Positions 11,388 through 22,295 of a stretch of DNA of 64,000 bases are shown one piece after another. Position 1 is the stretch's first letter. Every line of letters begins with the position of its first letter. The position numbers were made by a program, and so were the translations under genes. The stretch lies in NCBI RefSeq assembly GCF_963675165.1, contig NC_087383.1:6719139-6783138 (forward strand), in the 5' to 3' direction. The stretch comes from Halichondria panicea. Lineage: Eukaryota > Porifera > Demospongiae > Suberitida > Halichondriidae. The notes under the pieces are model-generated. The model was not told the DNA's origin. It did no database searches and saw nothing but the letters and a program-made list of their open reading frames with translations.

Positions 11388-12152
11388 CATAGATTGAAAA
11401 GGAAGGGGATTGGAAACGAAAATTTTTGCGTGAAACACTCCGCGTTATAGGGCGTGGCTAAAACTACAAAGGGATTATTTTATAGTCAGCATGCTCATTA
11501 CCTGTCTTTGCTGCCATACAATGTGCTGTACATAGAAATTGTGAAATTGATCACTTTTAATGTTGAATATTCTAAAAAGTAAAGAGAATATAGCTCTAAA
11601 AGATCGACTAAGCAACGCAACCACTATCACTAAACAAATAAATGCTATAAAAGAAGGAATAGCCCTTACTATGAAGTCGTGAGAGGTCAAGGCCCGTGGT
11701 GTGTCTAAAAGTATACTAAAGCAGTTTGAAGGACTATACTGCAAACGTTTATGAACAGTAAAGCTTATCTATGGCATGAAACCATTCTATATAGCACTTA
11801 GATACATAATAACCAAGTCAAGCAATGTCTTTTGCTGTTTAGGCTTCGCAGCAGGGAAAGAGAAAAGTTGACATGGAGTAATTCAAGCTATACTCAACAA
11901 AAACTAAAAACAGAGTAAAAACAGCGGACTTAGACAAGTTAGAGCTTGTCAGTGGTGTAAACTTACTTCTCTAGAGTAACCTCCCAGCCTCTGAGTGATC
12001 GCTAGTGGATAGGAGACCTAGAAACAGTTGAAATACAACCAGAGTACGGTCAAAACAAAAATAATCGCGAGCGCGAAATCAAACGCGGAGTGTTTCAACC
12101 ATTTACACAGGGAGGCCTGGTCGTTTCCAATCCCCTTCCTTTTCAATCTATG
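11388..12152. mobile_element. hAT-like nonautonomous element, copy 2 (tandem)
   Basis: The 765-bp element is closely similar to the preceding copy throughout, but with ends CATAGATTGAAAAGGAAGG. It abuts copy 1 through a shared GTTCCAT and is followed by GTTCCAT at 12153-12159. It is a head-to-tail dimer at one target. Confidence 0.7.
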
Positions 12153-12258
12153 GTTCCATCAATGTCCCTGATGGCAAGACTCCTCGCGACACTTAGCCTC
12201 GAGACCACGCCGATTGAAATCGGCAATCATAGTCCAATCATAGATACAGGGATTTGAG

Positions 12259-13346
12259 TAGCCTCGATCCCAGGCCGAGTTTTCGCTTTTATAACGGTTA
12301 GGCGAACAACTGGGCCTGGTACTAGTTGTCTGCGCATGCGTCAGTCGTTCGTCAGATTCTGACGAATGGATATTCTCGTTCACTTTCGTGACATTTATAT
12401 TCGTGTACTATCGTGTACTAGAAGTCAGTTCCCGTTTTATCATTATTGGAATCGATTGGAATGGCTCTTAGCTGAAGCTTCTCTCTTCTCTGAAGCTTAT
12501 TCTGAAGACTGAACAACAAGGGAAGAGGTATAAAGCTTTGTCAAGCTTGTTAAGGTCAGATATTTTTGTGTGGGCCCTATGGCCGGCTGTGCTATCAAGT
12601 CTTGTTCATGTTTGGCAAGAATGTAGGTAGACTATAGTTTCATCATTAATATGGTGGATCAAATGAAGAGTGTGAGCTAGAGAACTTGGTGCTGCCATCA
12701 TCAGCTCGTCGACAATGACACTATAACCGAGAAATTTAATATGTATAGATCTACACGTATTTAAAATGTCTACTTCTCTGTACAGGAGCAATGGCTAATA
12801 TCCAGCTATCCCAACAGTGCTCCTCTTGGCTATACTAACGGACGAGACTGGACAGTTTGAGGTAAGGGTTTAACCGTCTTTGGTTTCTTTTAATATTGTC
12901 CTATACTCACAGACACAGGATTGGAGTATGACCTGCTCATTCGAGCGTTGCTGGGTAGCTCAGAGACATCAAGAGAATCTACGTTTTCTCAAGCAATGAG
13001 TTACGAGTTGGGGCCTAGAATCAGAGAAGTCCAGCAGCCTGCTAAATCTTTTTGAAACGTAATTTGAAGGCATTCAATCATCCTGAAGTTGCCCTGGGTC
13101 ACTGTAATTGTGCTGCAGCACAACTGGCAACTCCCCAGGCCTTTGTGAAGCAGCTCCCTATGTGCATCTTTTGTGTACTCACCCTGTGCATTTTCTGTGT
13201 ACAAATTTCAATTATTGATTTATTAAATATTTTTGCCGACCACAAATATACAATGAAAATTTGACGCATGCGCAGACAACTAGTACCAGGCCCAGTTGTT
13301 CGCCTAACCGTTATAAAAGCGAAAACTCGGCCTGGGATCGAGGCTA
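12259..13346. mobile_element. S-family element with 85-bp inverted repeats and 9-bp duplication
   Basis: The 1088-bp element is bounded by TAGCCTCGATCCCAGGCCG and its complement, identical for about 85 bp. The flanking GGATTTGAG occurs at 12250-12258 and 13347-13355. The 9-bp duplication and TAG...CTA ends resemble the MITE at 3618. A 61-codon frame inside (12606-12791) is unassigned. Confidence 0.85.
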
Positions 13347-13355
13347 GGATTTGAG

Positions 13356-14013
13356 TAGCCTCGATCCCAGGCCGAGTTTTCGCTTTTATAACGGTTAGGC
13401 GAACAACTGGGCCTGGTACTAGTTGTCTGCGCATGTGTCAGTCGTTCGTCAGATTCTGACCAATGGATATTCTCGTTCACTTTTGTGACATTTATATTCG
13501 TGTACTATCGTGTACTAGAAGTCAGTTCCCGTTTTATCATTATTGGAATCGATTGGAATGGCTCTTAGCTGAAGCTTCTCTCTTCTCTGAAGCTTATTCT
13601 GAAGACTAAACAACAAGGGAAGAGGTATAAAGCTTTATCAAGCTTGTTAAGGTCAGATATTTTTGTGTGGGCCCTATGGCCGGCTATGCTATCAAGTCTT
13701 GTTCATGTTTGGCAAGAATGTAGGTAGACTATAGTTTCATCATTAATATGGTGGATCAAGTGAAGAGTGTGAGCTAGAGAACTTGGTGCTGCCATCATCA
13801 GCTCGTCGACAATGACACTATAACCGAGAAATTTAATATGTATAGATCTACACGTATTTAAAATGTCTACTTCTCTGTACAGGAGCAATGGCTAATATCC
13901 AGCTGTCCCAACAGTGCTCCTCTTGGCTATACTAACGGACGAGACTGGACAGTTTGAGGTAAGGGTTTAACCGTCTTTGGTTTCTTTTAATATTGTCCTA
14001 TACTCACAGACAC
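13356..14013. mobile_element. S-family element, second copy, 3'-truncated
   Basis: It follows copy 1 directly after the shared GGATTTGAG and is nearly identical to 12259-12917, then stops matching after CAGACACA. The few differences indicate a recent duplication or insertion. The right terminal repeat is missing. Confidence 0.85.
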
Positions 14014-14268
14014 ATTGCCAGCAATTGCCATTGTATTTTGGACACTATTGTTCTAGCATCCTGTCTAAATATTTGTTCTATTTATATGAAAATTCAAATA
14101 TTACTCAATCATTTTAACTACTGCGGAAATAAATGCTACTATAGACTATTGTAGTGCGTGCGCAAGATCTTCGCTGAACTAGCTACGTTCACTGCACTGG
14201 TGCTGGTGAGTAATATTATTGTTTACCTGTTGGTTGAGCTCATGTAGACTTCTGTGGTAGATTCTATC
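14014..14268. other. Spacer left of the four-gene block
   Basis: No coding signal. It lies between the truncated S element and the hairpin. Confidence 0.4.
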
Positions 14269-14404
14269 CTGTGGCAGATCTCTCTAGTCACTGTTACAGG
14301 CCGGTACAAGTAATAACAAAATACTGAGCATGCAGTACTGCCAGCTCAGTATTTTGTTATTACTTTTACCGGCCTGTAACAGTGACTAGAGAGATCTACC
14401 ACAG
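14269..14404. repeat. Long hairpin (about 60-bp arms)
   Basis: The arms are nearly perfect (AGATCTCTCTAGTCACTGTT, running to AATACTGAGC) around a loop of about 16 bases. It lies 70 bp beyond the 3' end of the - strand gene at 14475, at the edge of the four-gene block. It may be a MITE, a transposon end or a transcript-end structure. Confidence 0.8.
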
Positions 14405-14474
14405 TAAATAATTATATAGAACAGTACAGTATAGTAGTCAGTTCTCAGTCATATTCTTCTCAGTCCTGTTCTAG

Positions 14475-15002
14475 TTACAACACTTTTACTAAATTAAATT
14501 TAACTTTCTTTCTTGGCTCTTTGTTGTCCGCTTCTTTTGTGCTTTCTTCTTTTGTTTTTTTGGCTCTAAATCCTAGCAACGTGTAGTCTGGATTTAAAAC
14601 TTCTGACACCTGGACATCGTATGTTTGGCTGAGCCTCACAACTTTCTTTAAATAGTTCTGGGCCTTTTTCTGAGACCCCATCGGAAAATAATGTGTTCCA
14701 GTATCATCTGCTGTTGTAAAATAAAATTGTTTTCCCTCAGTTCCCATCTTTACTAGCGACCCAATAGGAAAGGAGTTCCTGTGGTGCCTGATCTCTCGTA
14801 AGTCGGAGTCGATGTAGTACGGGTACGGGTGGAAGTGGCAGCAATTTCCCATCTCAATTCTTTCTCTGTTCTTTTTTGTATAGTAATTTACTGATTCACA
14901 TGACAGTAATAGCATGCAATCAATGGTAGTAAAGTGTGTCAAATGAATAGAGATAAAATCTTTATGGTCACTAATTATTAATCTTCCAGCAGACCTGTTC
15001 AT
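14475..15002 (-). CDS. Unknown protein, basic C-terminus
   Basis: The uninterrupted frame is 175 codons from an ATG at 15002. The conserved-looking part begins at MGNCCHFHPYPYYIDSDL. It continues with SFPIGSLVKMG, QFYFTTADDTGTHYFPMG and KKAQNYLKKVVRLSQTYDVQV, and ends in a Lys/Glu-rich tail (KKTKEESTKEADNKEPRKK). The internal Met at about residue 75 could be the true start, with upstream sequence as leader. No family is recognised. Its start lies 15 bases from the start of the chromodomain gene on the other strand, so the two probably share a promoter. The tail suggests a nuclear or nucleic-acid-associated protein; that is inference. Confidence 0.55.
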   Translation of the reverse strand: MNRSAGRLIISDHKDFISIHLTHFTTIDCMLLLSCESVNYYTKKNRERIEMGNCCHFHPYPYYIDSDLREIRHHRNSFPIGSLVKMGTEGKQFYFTTADDTGTHYFPMGSQKKAQNYLKKVVRLSQTYDVQVSEVLNPDYTLLGFRAKKTKEESTKEADNKEPRKKVKFNLVKVL

Positions 15003-15017
15003 GCAGATCGACCTGTT

Positions 15018-15842
15018 ATGGACTCGTCAAAGAGGCAACGACCTGAGAAAGGATACTATTCCTACCTCCATAATATAAGCTCGGCTGACATGGACTTATC
15101 TAGCATGCGGGAAGCACGAGATGTGAGAACCACTCTGAGCTGTAAGTCTGATGACAGTCTGCCAGAAGGGGTCTTCCTTGTTGAGAGGATAATTCATCAT
15201 CGACTAACTAAGGTACGTAACATTTTATGATATATAGCCCTATACGATTGATTCTATTTCTAGGGGAAAACGGAGTATTTGGTAAAGTGGGCTGGTTACT
15301 CATTGGAACAGTCTTCATGGGTCGCTAAGGAAGATGTGACTATCTCTACTATCCAGTAAGATTATTAAGTATGGCATGGCAGTGCACTGTGTATTACTAT
15401 AATTATATCTGCACATTTCCCCCCTTTCAGATCATACAATACACCACAAGCACCACATACCGAGCTTATAAGCGACGCAACCAGAAGATTTGTTCTGTCC
15501 ATTCAATGTAGTTTAAATTTAGGTACTGTAAAATCCTGTAATTTAACTATAGATTTCCGGCTAGATGTATTTCGTTACCTATTTAAAGATCGAGGAACCC
15601 AAATGACCCGCGGAAAGCTCCAACTTCAACAAACTGATTTTAACGATGAATATTTTATAGGTAGTTGGTATATTTTGTATGATAGATATGGCAATGGCTG
15701 CACAGTAGATTTTCCTATTGTAGTATGTCCTAGAATTAAGTATGGACCGAAAACATATAGAAATAGCAATGGTGAAATGTTAGAGTCACCTAGACTACTA
15801 TCTGAAATTGTATGTGTAAATCTGGTGAAAAAACGTTGTTGA
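15018..15842 (+). CDS. Chromodomain protein
   Basis: Three exons join in phase: 15018-15212, 15264-15355 and 15431-15842 (232 aa). Exons 1-2 encode a chromodomain at about residues 52-95: GVFLVERIIHHRLTKGK, then TEYLVKWAGYSLEQSSWVAK. It keeps the aromatic positions (F, W, W) that form a methyl-lysine cage and the KWAGY core. The 140-residue C-terminal half (DFRLDVFRYLFKDRG, NDEYFIGSWYILYDRYGNG, FPIVVCPRIKYGP) is not recognised. Chromodomains bind methylated histone tails and also occur on mobile-element integrases. The introns are 51 and 75 bp with standard GT...AG. It starts back-to-back with the - strand gene at 15002 and converges with the kinase gene. Either a host chromatin reader or a targeting subunit of a mobile element is possible. 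Confidence 0.8.
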
Positions 15843-16130
15843 TCATTGTTAATTGTTAATTGTTAATGCATGCATGGCCCAACCTGAGCAGCCAATACGC
15901 ACTATGTGACTCATAACTAACTGCTTCAGGCCAATTCTCTACCATAATGCTTTTAATGACTCTCAAACAAATGGCTGGGTCAACACGCATCCCGACTTAC
16001 AGCTAACCTTGTCAGCCTTCCATTAGAGAGCACGGATTTGCCTACAATTATACATAGACTATGTCATAGTTAAAGCTAGCACCAGATTTAAACATGAACG
16101 AATGAATGTAAGACATAATTAGTCACATAG
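15843..16130. other. Convergent intergenic spacer
   Basis: The 3' ends of the chromodomain and kinase genes face each other. A TTAATTGTTAATTGTTAAT motif follows the chromodomain stop. No other feature. Confidence 0.4.
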
Positions 16131-17257
16131 TCATTCAACATTAAGAGAAATGGTTTCTAAGCTAGGACGGTCATGAGCATGATAAGAAAGACATTCCTTA
16201 ATTACATGGGCAAGTTCAGTTGACTTAATTACAATGGAGTTCATCTTCTTCATTATTCTACCTAATGAGTATATATCGCTCTGTGTGCTCTGTAAAACAA
16301 GCCCATCGCGGAGGTCTGGAGCTACTTGAGTGTGTTCTTTTATGTAAATAACTTTCTGTTCCTCGGTCAGGCAGTACTTCTTAGCATGCTTTTCTTTACA
16401 TGCCTTTCCAAAATCCACAATACATGGCCGGATACATTCTAACAAAGTAGTCCCTAATACTACGTTGTCTACTTTAAGATCATTGTGAAGAATACTCAGC
16501 TTGTGCATGTATGATAGACCATCACAAATTTGGATCAGTATTTGCATCCATGTCTTAGGGCTTAATTTAATTTCGTTAGTCGAATACAAGGCAGAATATA
16601 ATGAAACTTGTTGCTGCTTCACGCTTACATTAGACATTACTAAAGCTCTCCTGGTGGAACAAATACCAAAACAGTGTGGTATATAAGGGCTGGAATTTAA
16701 TGTAAGTAATATACTGGCTTCATGCCTAATCGATTCGATTGAGGAGTCGGAAGTAAATGTTTTGACACAGACGTCAAAACACTCTTTAAAAATCATACGA
16801 GAGCATGTTCCAAACCGACCATTTCCTATATGAACATCACCACCCCCATCTGCTAAACATTTCTCACTTATCTCTGGAACTACAGTAACTCCTCGCATAA
16901 TATCAGCATTCGTACACATTCTTGGAGTTGCCTTGGGTAGACTGATTGCACTCGTCTTCATGGCTGCTGTTAGTAACTTTAGTGGTCGTTGGTGACTGCA
17001 GGATGTTCCCAGAGTTCCTGTCCGTAATTGCTTAGCTCGATACACGTTGAGTTCCCTGTATGAACAATATTATTTACTGGCTGTTAATCAGCAACTTACA
17101 GTTTATAATCTATTGCCTTCTTCTTCCAATTCTGAACATTTTTCTCGGCACATTCAAGGCTCTTCTTCTCCATACACAGCTGCTTGCCAATTTTGTCAAC
17201 TCTAGCTTTTCGATTGAGCCTCTTGAGCTTGGATCTTGAGAATGTCTGGTCAGCCAT
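16131..17257 (-). CDS. Protein kinase with HND catalytic loop
   Basis: Exon 1 (17257-17100, MADQTFSRSKLKRLNRKARV) joins exon 2 (17055-16131) in phase, giving 360 aa. The N-terminus is Lys/Arg-rich and likely helical. The kinase domain has the Gly loop IGNGRFG (about 130-135), VAIK-type Lys in VCVKTF (151), helix-C Glu in RHEAS (165), HNDLKVDN (243-250), DFG (267-269), APD in place of APE (about 298-300), SDIYSLG and RPSLETI. All catalytic residues are present; Arg of HRD is Asn. It should therefore be an active kinase, probably not needing classical activation-loop phosphorylation (inference). It is divergent from the transposase-like gene (starts 215 bp apart). Its substrate is unknown. Confidence 0.88.
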
Positions 17258-17471
17258 TTTGTAATAAGTCTAAGAGAACCAGAGGTCGCAAAATACCCGC
17301 CATAATGCATCTGAGAAGTGTTATCATGCTATTGAATGAGTACTGTGGTTAATTTAGTGGGTGATAACACCGCAGCCTATTCACCCGCCCACTCATATTG
17401 ACATGGCTAATTAATTTTGTTACATAACAGCTCAAGGGACCTTTTGTTCCATTATCCCGGGCCTCCTAGCT

Positions 17472-20051
17472 ATGGCAGTAAACAAGCAGTCCAGAAGAGC
17501 AGAGAGCCTGTCCATCACCATCTCAAATTCAGCAAAGAAGTACTCTGACTTCAGCCACACAGAACCACAAGTACAGCCAAACTTCTCTCTCTCTATTCCT
17601 ATCGAGTTGCTGCATCATTGGTACATGAACAAGAAGGCAGAAGAGACATTCATTAGCTTAGTTAATAGCATGGTAACAATAGTTAAACTAGCACAAAGCG
17701 ATCGTCTGGAGAAAAGGCTTGCAGAACAAGCTAGCAAGGTAGCAAGAAGGATACGGGGGCTAAAAGGAAGAAGGAGGTATGCCGTACTTGCTGGAGAATA
17801 CAACCTCTTCGTGCTTGATGGAGAAGCAGAATCGTATTCTGAAATTGAGCAGCAACTATCCACTGAATCTCCACAGCCAACAACAATCCCCGAAACAAGT
17901 AGACCTACCACAGCACACATCAACAAAGGCAAAAAAGTTCACGAGGTATCACCACGACAGGTAAAACGAAAGCTAGCACACTGTAAGAGCTCTGCAGAGC
18001 AAGCGCTTTGGTTTTGTGAATCATTCGGTCTTCAGCCAGAATCTTTAGAGCTACGCAAACAGACAGGATCTCCCATCAAATTCAATTTTTTATCTAGCCC
18101 ATCTCACAAGCCACAACATCAAACGCCAGCTCTTTCACCAAACGATTCTGCGAGGGTACAGCAAGCTCTTTATGTACTTGACAGGTTTGCTGTGAGTGAC
18201 GAAGCTTATCATGAATTGAGCGTCGCATCTGATTTACCACCACTGTACCGAATCAAGGATGCTCGCCTCTCAATTAACAACTCTCTCGACATCCGACATC
18301 TCGAAGGTCCTTATCCTGGTGCTTATAGACCACCGAAAGCTGCAATCCAGGAAGAGCTAGCTAAGATCGTAAGTAAAGAAGAAATTATACATTATTATTA
18401 TGGATTATTATTTTAGGTTCATTCAGGGAAAGCTATCACCCAACCAGTAAAAGTAAAACTCAGTGGTGACGGAGCCAGATTCACAAGATCATCCAATATC
18501 ATACTTCTCTCATTTGCATTTCCAGAAATTCAAGACAATGTTTTATCAGGCATGGGTAAGCTTAACAATAAAAATATTAAACGAGAAAGTGGTGAAAATA
18601 TTTTTATATTGACATTCATACAGGCAATCATACTTTTGCTGGCCTAAAAGCCGAAGAGTCGTATGAAACAATTAGTTCAGGACTATCTGAGGTATTGAAG
18701 GAGTTGAACGACATCATTTCACACCCACTACTCACTGTTGATGAAACAGAGTACCGCCTTGAGTTTTTCCTGGGTAGTGATTACAAGGTGAGAATGTATA
18801 GTTAATTACTGACTATAAAAATTGCATTATTAGTTTCTTTTACTGAGTATGGGCCTCAACAAAGCAACCTCTATGTACGCTTGTGTCTGGTGTACCATCA
18901 AGAAGGATGAAAGGTATATCTATAATTATTATATGCTTAAACCTAGCTTCCCCATTTGCCGCTATAGGTGGGATATGTCAAAGGATAGGGCTGACTACAC
19001 CGTAACAAATGCAAGAACATTGAGTTCCCTACAAGCAAAAGGCGCACTTCCCAGCAGTAAACCAGCAAGTGTACGACTAGGATCAATTACAACACCACTA
19101 CTGAACATAGAGCCAGACCATATAATACCCGATGAGCTACACCTACTCCTACGTATAGCTGACGTTTTAACAAGAAATCTCATTCTAGAGATAGTGGCAT
19201 CTGCTAAACAAGACAGACAAGGAAACGCACATATACTCACTCACCTACAAACACTACAGACGATCGTTAAAGACTGTGGTATCACGTTCAGGGTATGGGA
19301 AGCAAGGGGTCCAGATGGCAAAGCTTCTGGACATTACGAATGGACATCACTGCAGGGGAACGACACCAAGAAGTTTCTGGAACGTCTCCCAGTGAGGTTT
19401 GCTGACCTACTGAAGGAAGAAATTCAAGCTAAAATGGCCCAACTTTGGACAGTGAGTACTAATTAAATTTCCCTTCGCATTTTACAAACATAATTATTTA
19501 TATGGTCTGGCTCTATAGGAATTTCTCTCTTTGTATAAGATGGTTTCTAGCTGGACTCCACCTCCCAGTGAAGTGGTTGAGCAAAAGGTATAGTGTTAGT
19601 TTACTAGTAGGGAGAACCATTGTATCTAATTTACTATAATCTATCATGATAGGCGAAAGACTGGATAAGGCTTTTCTTGAGCTTGAAGCACAAGTGTCAA
19701 GGGTTTCAGGAAAAGAATATTACGCCCTATATGCACACACTGGTCTTTCACTTCCCTTACTTTATTTCAAAATACGGAAATGTCAAGATGTTTAGTGGAC
19801 AAGGTGAGTTCGAGTGTAAAGAGATAACATTTTAATCACCTTTTTCTCTAGGGGTGGAGAAAAATAATGATGACGCCAAGAGACACTACTTCTCCAGTAA
19901 TCTGCATGACCCAGTGGGGGAGGTTCTGAAAGCTGAAGCGAGAATAGACGAGACATCACAATTTAAGCGAAAGAAACGAAAGTACATACGAAAAACTCCA
20001 TTAGATTTAGTAGACATGAACAAACAGCCACGACTTGACTCTGAATCATGA
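17472..20051 (+). CDS. Transposase-like protein with GDGA, CxxC and DELHLLLR motifs (727 aa)
   Basis: Eight exons join in consistent phase with no stop: 17472-18368, 18417-18555, 18624-18787, 18834-18913, 18968-19451, 19519-19587, 19653-19803, 19852-20051. The N-terminal 300 residues are charged with a helical region. The conserved part runs KLSGDGARF (D317), FLGSDYKFLLLSMG (D398), ACVWCTIKKDERWDMS (C417-C420 zinc-like), PDELHLLLRIAD (about 481-492) and GVEKNNDDAK (E664), then a basic tail KRKKRKYIRK. The same motif order recurs, from memory, in an unnamed multicopy family of cnidarian and sponge genomes. The spaced acidic residues and CxxC suggest an RNase-H-fold DDE transposase, but this is not proven. 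The gene is intact, which is unusual beside so many dead transposons. Introns are 48-75 bp. Confidence 0.8.
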
Positions 20052-22184
20052 TTAATTCTACCCAACATAATAATATAGTATACTATATATCCTGATAGAT
20101 TGTACACATTTACTATCTTCAAGTAAATGACTGCTAGCCTATACTTACTTGCAGCCATATACACTCACTTTACATTGCTGGTACATTGCGATTAATGGGG
20201 AATTCCCCAAATTAGTGGCTCTACGCAGCTCTTGGGTATGTGTAGATAATGCGATACGTCATTGATAATTGTGGATTTTTTGACAAAACTGGACACATTT
20301 TGGAACCGCTTAGTCCACTTTATATCGAGCAGCAGCCGCTTTAAGCAGCAGAGTAGGCCGTATATTTTTGCTGGCAATCGGCAAAAATGAAAATATATGT
20401 GTAAGAATGCCGCAAATCAAACACAAAAATACAAAATAATCAAATTTTACAATACAATACACGAGACAAGCGCTGAAACATTGATCAACAAAAGCAGTTA
20501 GGGAACTTATACAAGCTGGCTGGCTAGCTTCTTGTGGGATTCCAAGGTTAGCTAAGGTGTATTTCTTCTTCTTTGTATCGGCAAATCAACTGAAAGTAGC
20601 TCCCTACAAGGGAAAAAGGGAAGCATAGCCTTTGGTCTCATAAGAACACATATAAAATCATACCGTAATATACAGAAAATTACTAACTGATTTACTGACA
20701 TATTTTAATTGGTGTCCAGTCATTGCTGGCAATGACACAGTTTGTATGACAGACTAATAGTAGTAGCTCACGATTGGGCTCAAGGATAGCTTTAGCTGTG
20801 GTGCAAAGGCTTGCATATGCAGAGCAAAGCCTCCTATAGGTCGATTTTTCCCCAAAATAAACAGGCCTAAAGGATTTATTGGACAAAAATTGGTTTGTAA
20901 TGAGCCATAATTACGTAACTGTTCACGTGACAAGTACTTCCGCTCTCGACATTACAGTTGCAAGAACTCCTCAAATCCCTGTAGTGTAGAAAGAGGGATT
21001 GGAAACGGATCCAGGCTGCGCAGGAAGTTAATTCACTGCACCGGAAGCTAATAATAGTTTCTTCACATCACCTTGGGATATATGGGATGGCAGCACAGAT
21101 TACAGAGCAGACAGACAGCATATGAGACTTGAGAAGAGCTAGAGCTAAAGAGCAGTGATGAGGTATAAGTCCAAAATACCAGTCTACATTAATTTGTGAA
21201 GACGAAGGATTCAAGATATTTAGCAGTGCCAGCATCATGTAATTGCACTGACTTTAGCAACAAAGTTGTAGCTATGAATGTATGATTTACGAGGGAAATA
21301 CAATTTAATAGCTTGATCACTTTAGCGTATTGTGTATTCACACTCTTTAGTATTATAGTTCATTCGATTCATAATTATAATTATGGTTGTTTGATCACAC
21401 GTAAAAAAATAATTATGCATCAAATAGAAATGTAGTTAAACGCTTCGAGAGGGTTCTAGCCGATTCGCTCACTCAGAAAGGCACTTGCGCAAGGGAGGAT
21501 GAACAGGTCCCCTACCGCATGTCAATGAATGATTTGACTGCAAAGGGACGAGGGGAGTTTTAGGTTTACAATACACATTGTATATATACGTACCTGACTG
21601 TAAACTTCAGTCCTTGTGGCATCACTACAGCATCTTAAGCTCCTTACGGCTAGAAACAGATTTTTCCCCCTATCCCAGTCGTCCAGGTATTCATTATCCA
21701 ACCCTATAGTATAATTATATCACCCATGGGTAAGTAAACAAGACGGTAGTAACATAATAACGTATGACCAGTATATACATGTACGTACGTTAATTTGTAA
21801 ATATACATGTAGACTAAACATCACAGCTACTGCCAAAATAAGGCTTTGTTCAGTCAAATAAGGGTGCCCAATATACAGTACTCATATAAAAGCATAGGAA
21901 TACCCAAGACAAATTATAAGCCAAAGAGAGGTACGGAAAAGTGAACATAAATTCCGGTAAATTTTGCCATTTTATCACATGTTGTGAACTTTCCTTAGTA
22001 CTTAGCAGTCAACACCATTCCATACCTCACCTAATTCTCTATTCAACAAAGTCAAAATGGTAAATATTGCTTGTATTAACAACGAAGATATAGGTACAGA
22101 AAGTCATTCCCAGTTGATATAATATAATATTATAATATATAATATAGGCCTGGAAATCCAGTAACATAAAGAAATGATGGCGTT
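20052..22184. other. Noncoding with repeat ends
   Basis: At 20911-20990 is one end of the T-family repeat also found at 47701-48320 (CACGTGACAAGTACTTCCGC). It is followed at about 20995 by GAGGGATTGGAAACG, resembling the hAT-like element ends. No gene was recognised. Confidence 0.45.
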
Positions 22185-22295
22185 ATGACGTTTGAATGTT
22201 ATAACATGACATACGTGACCTTATTGGAGTTATAGCATGACGTACGTGACCTTATAACGTGGCGTACGTAACCTTATAACGTGGCGTATGTAGTG
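22185..22295 (+). promoter_or_regulatory. Tandem CRE/ACGT-rich repeats upstream of integrase-type gene
   Basis: Units such as TGACGTACGTGACCTTATAA and GGCGTACGTAACCTTATAAC repeat four to five times, containing TGACGT and the palindrome ACGTACGT. They sit 115-225 bp before the ATG at 22410, a promoter-like position. The regulatory role is inferred. Confidence 0.4.

Noticed and set aside
13703-13888. 61-codon frame identical in two S elements (12606-12791, 13703-13888)
   Set aside because: Identity reflects recent duplication of the whole element. The older copy at 34498-35742 does not keep the frame, so there is no evidence of coding.
17110-17310. 66-codon - strand frame starting MHYGGYFATSG
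   Set aside because: It is the wrong frame over the kinase first exon. The frame from 17257 joins in phase to the kinase exon.
20192-20377. 61-codon - frame next to the four-gene block
   Set aside because: No motif, no splice context and no second copy. Considered chance.
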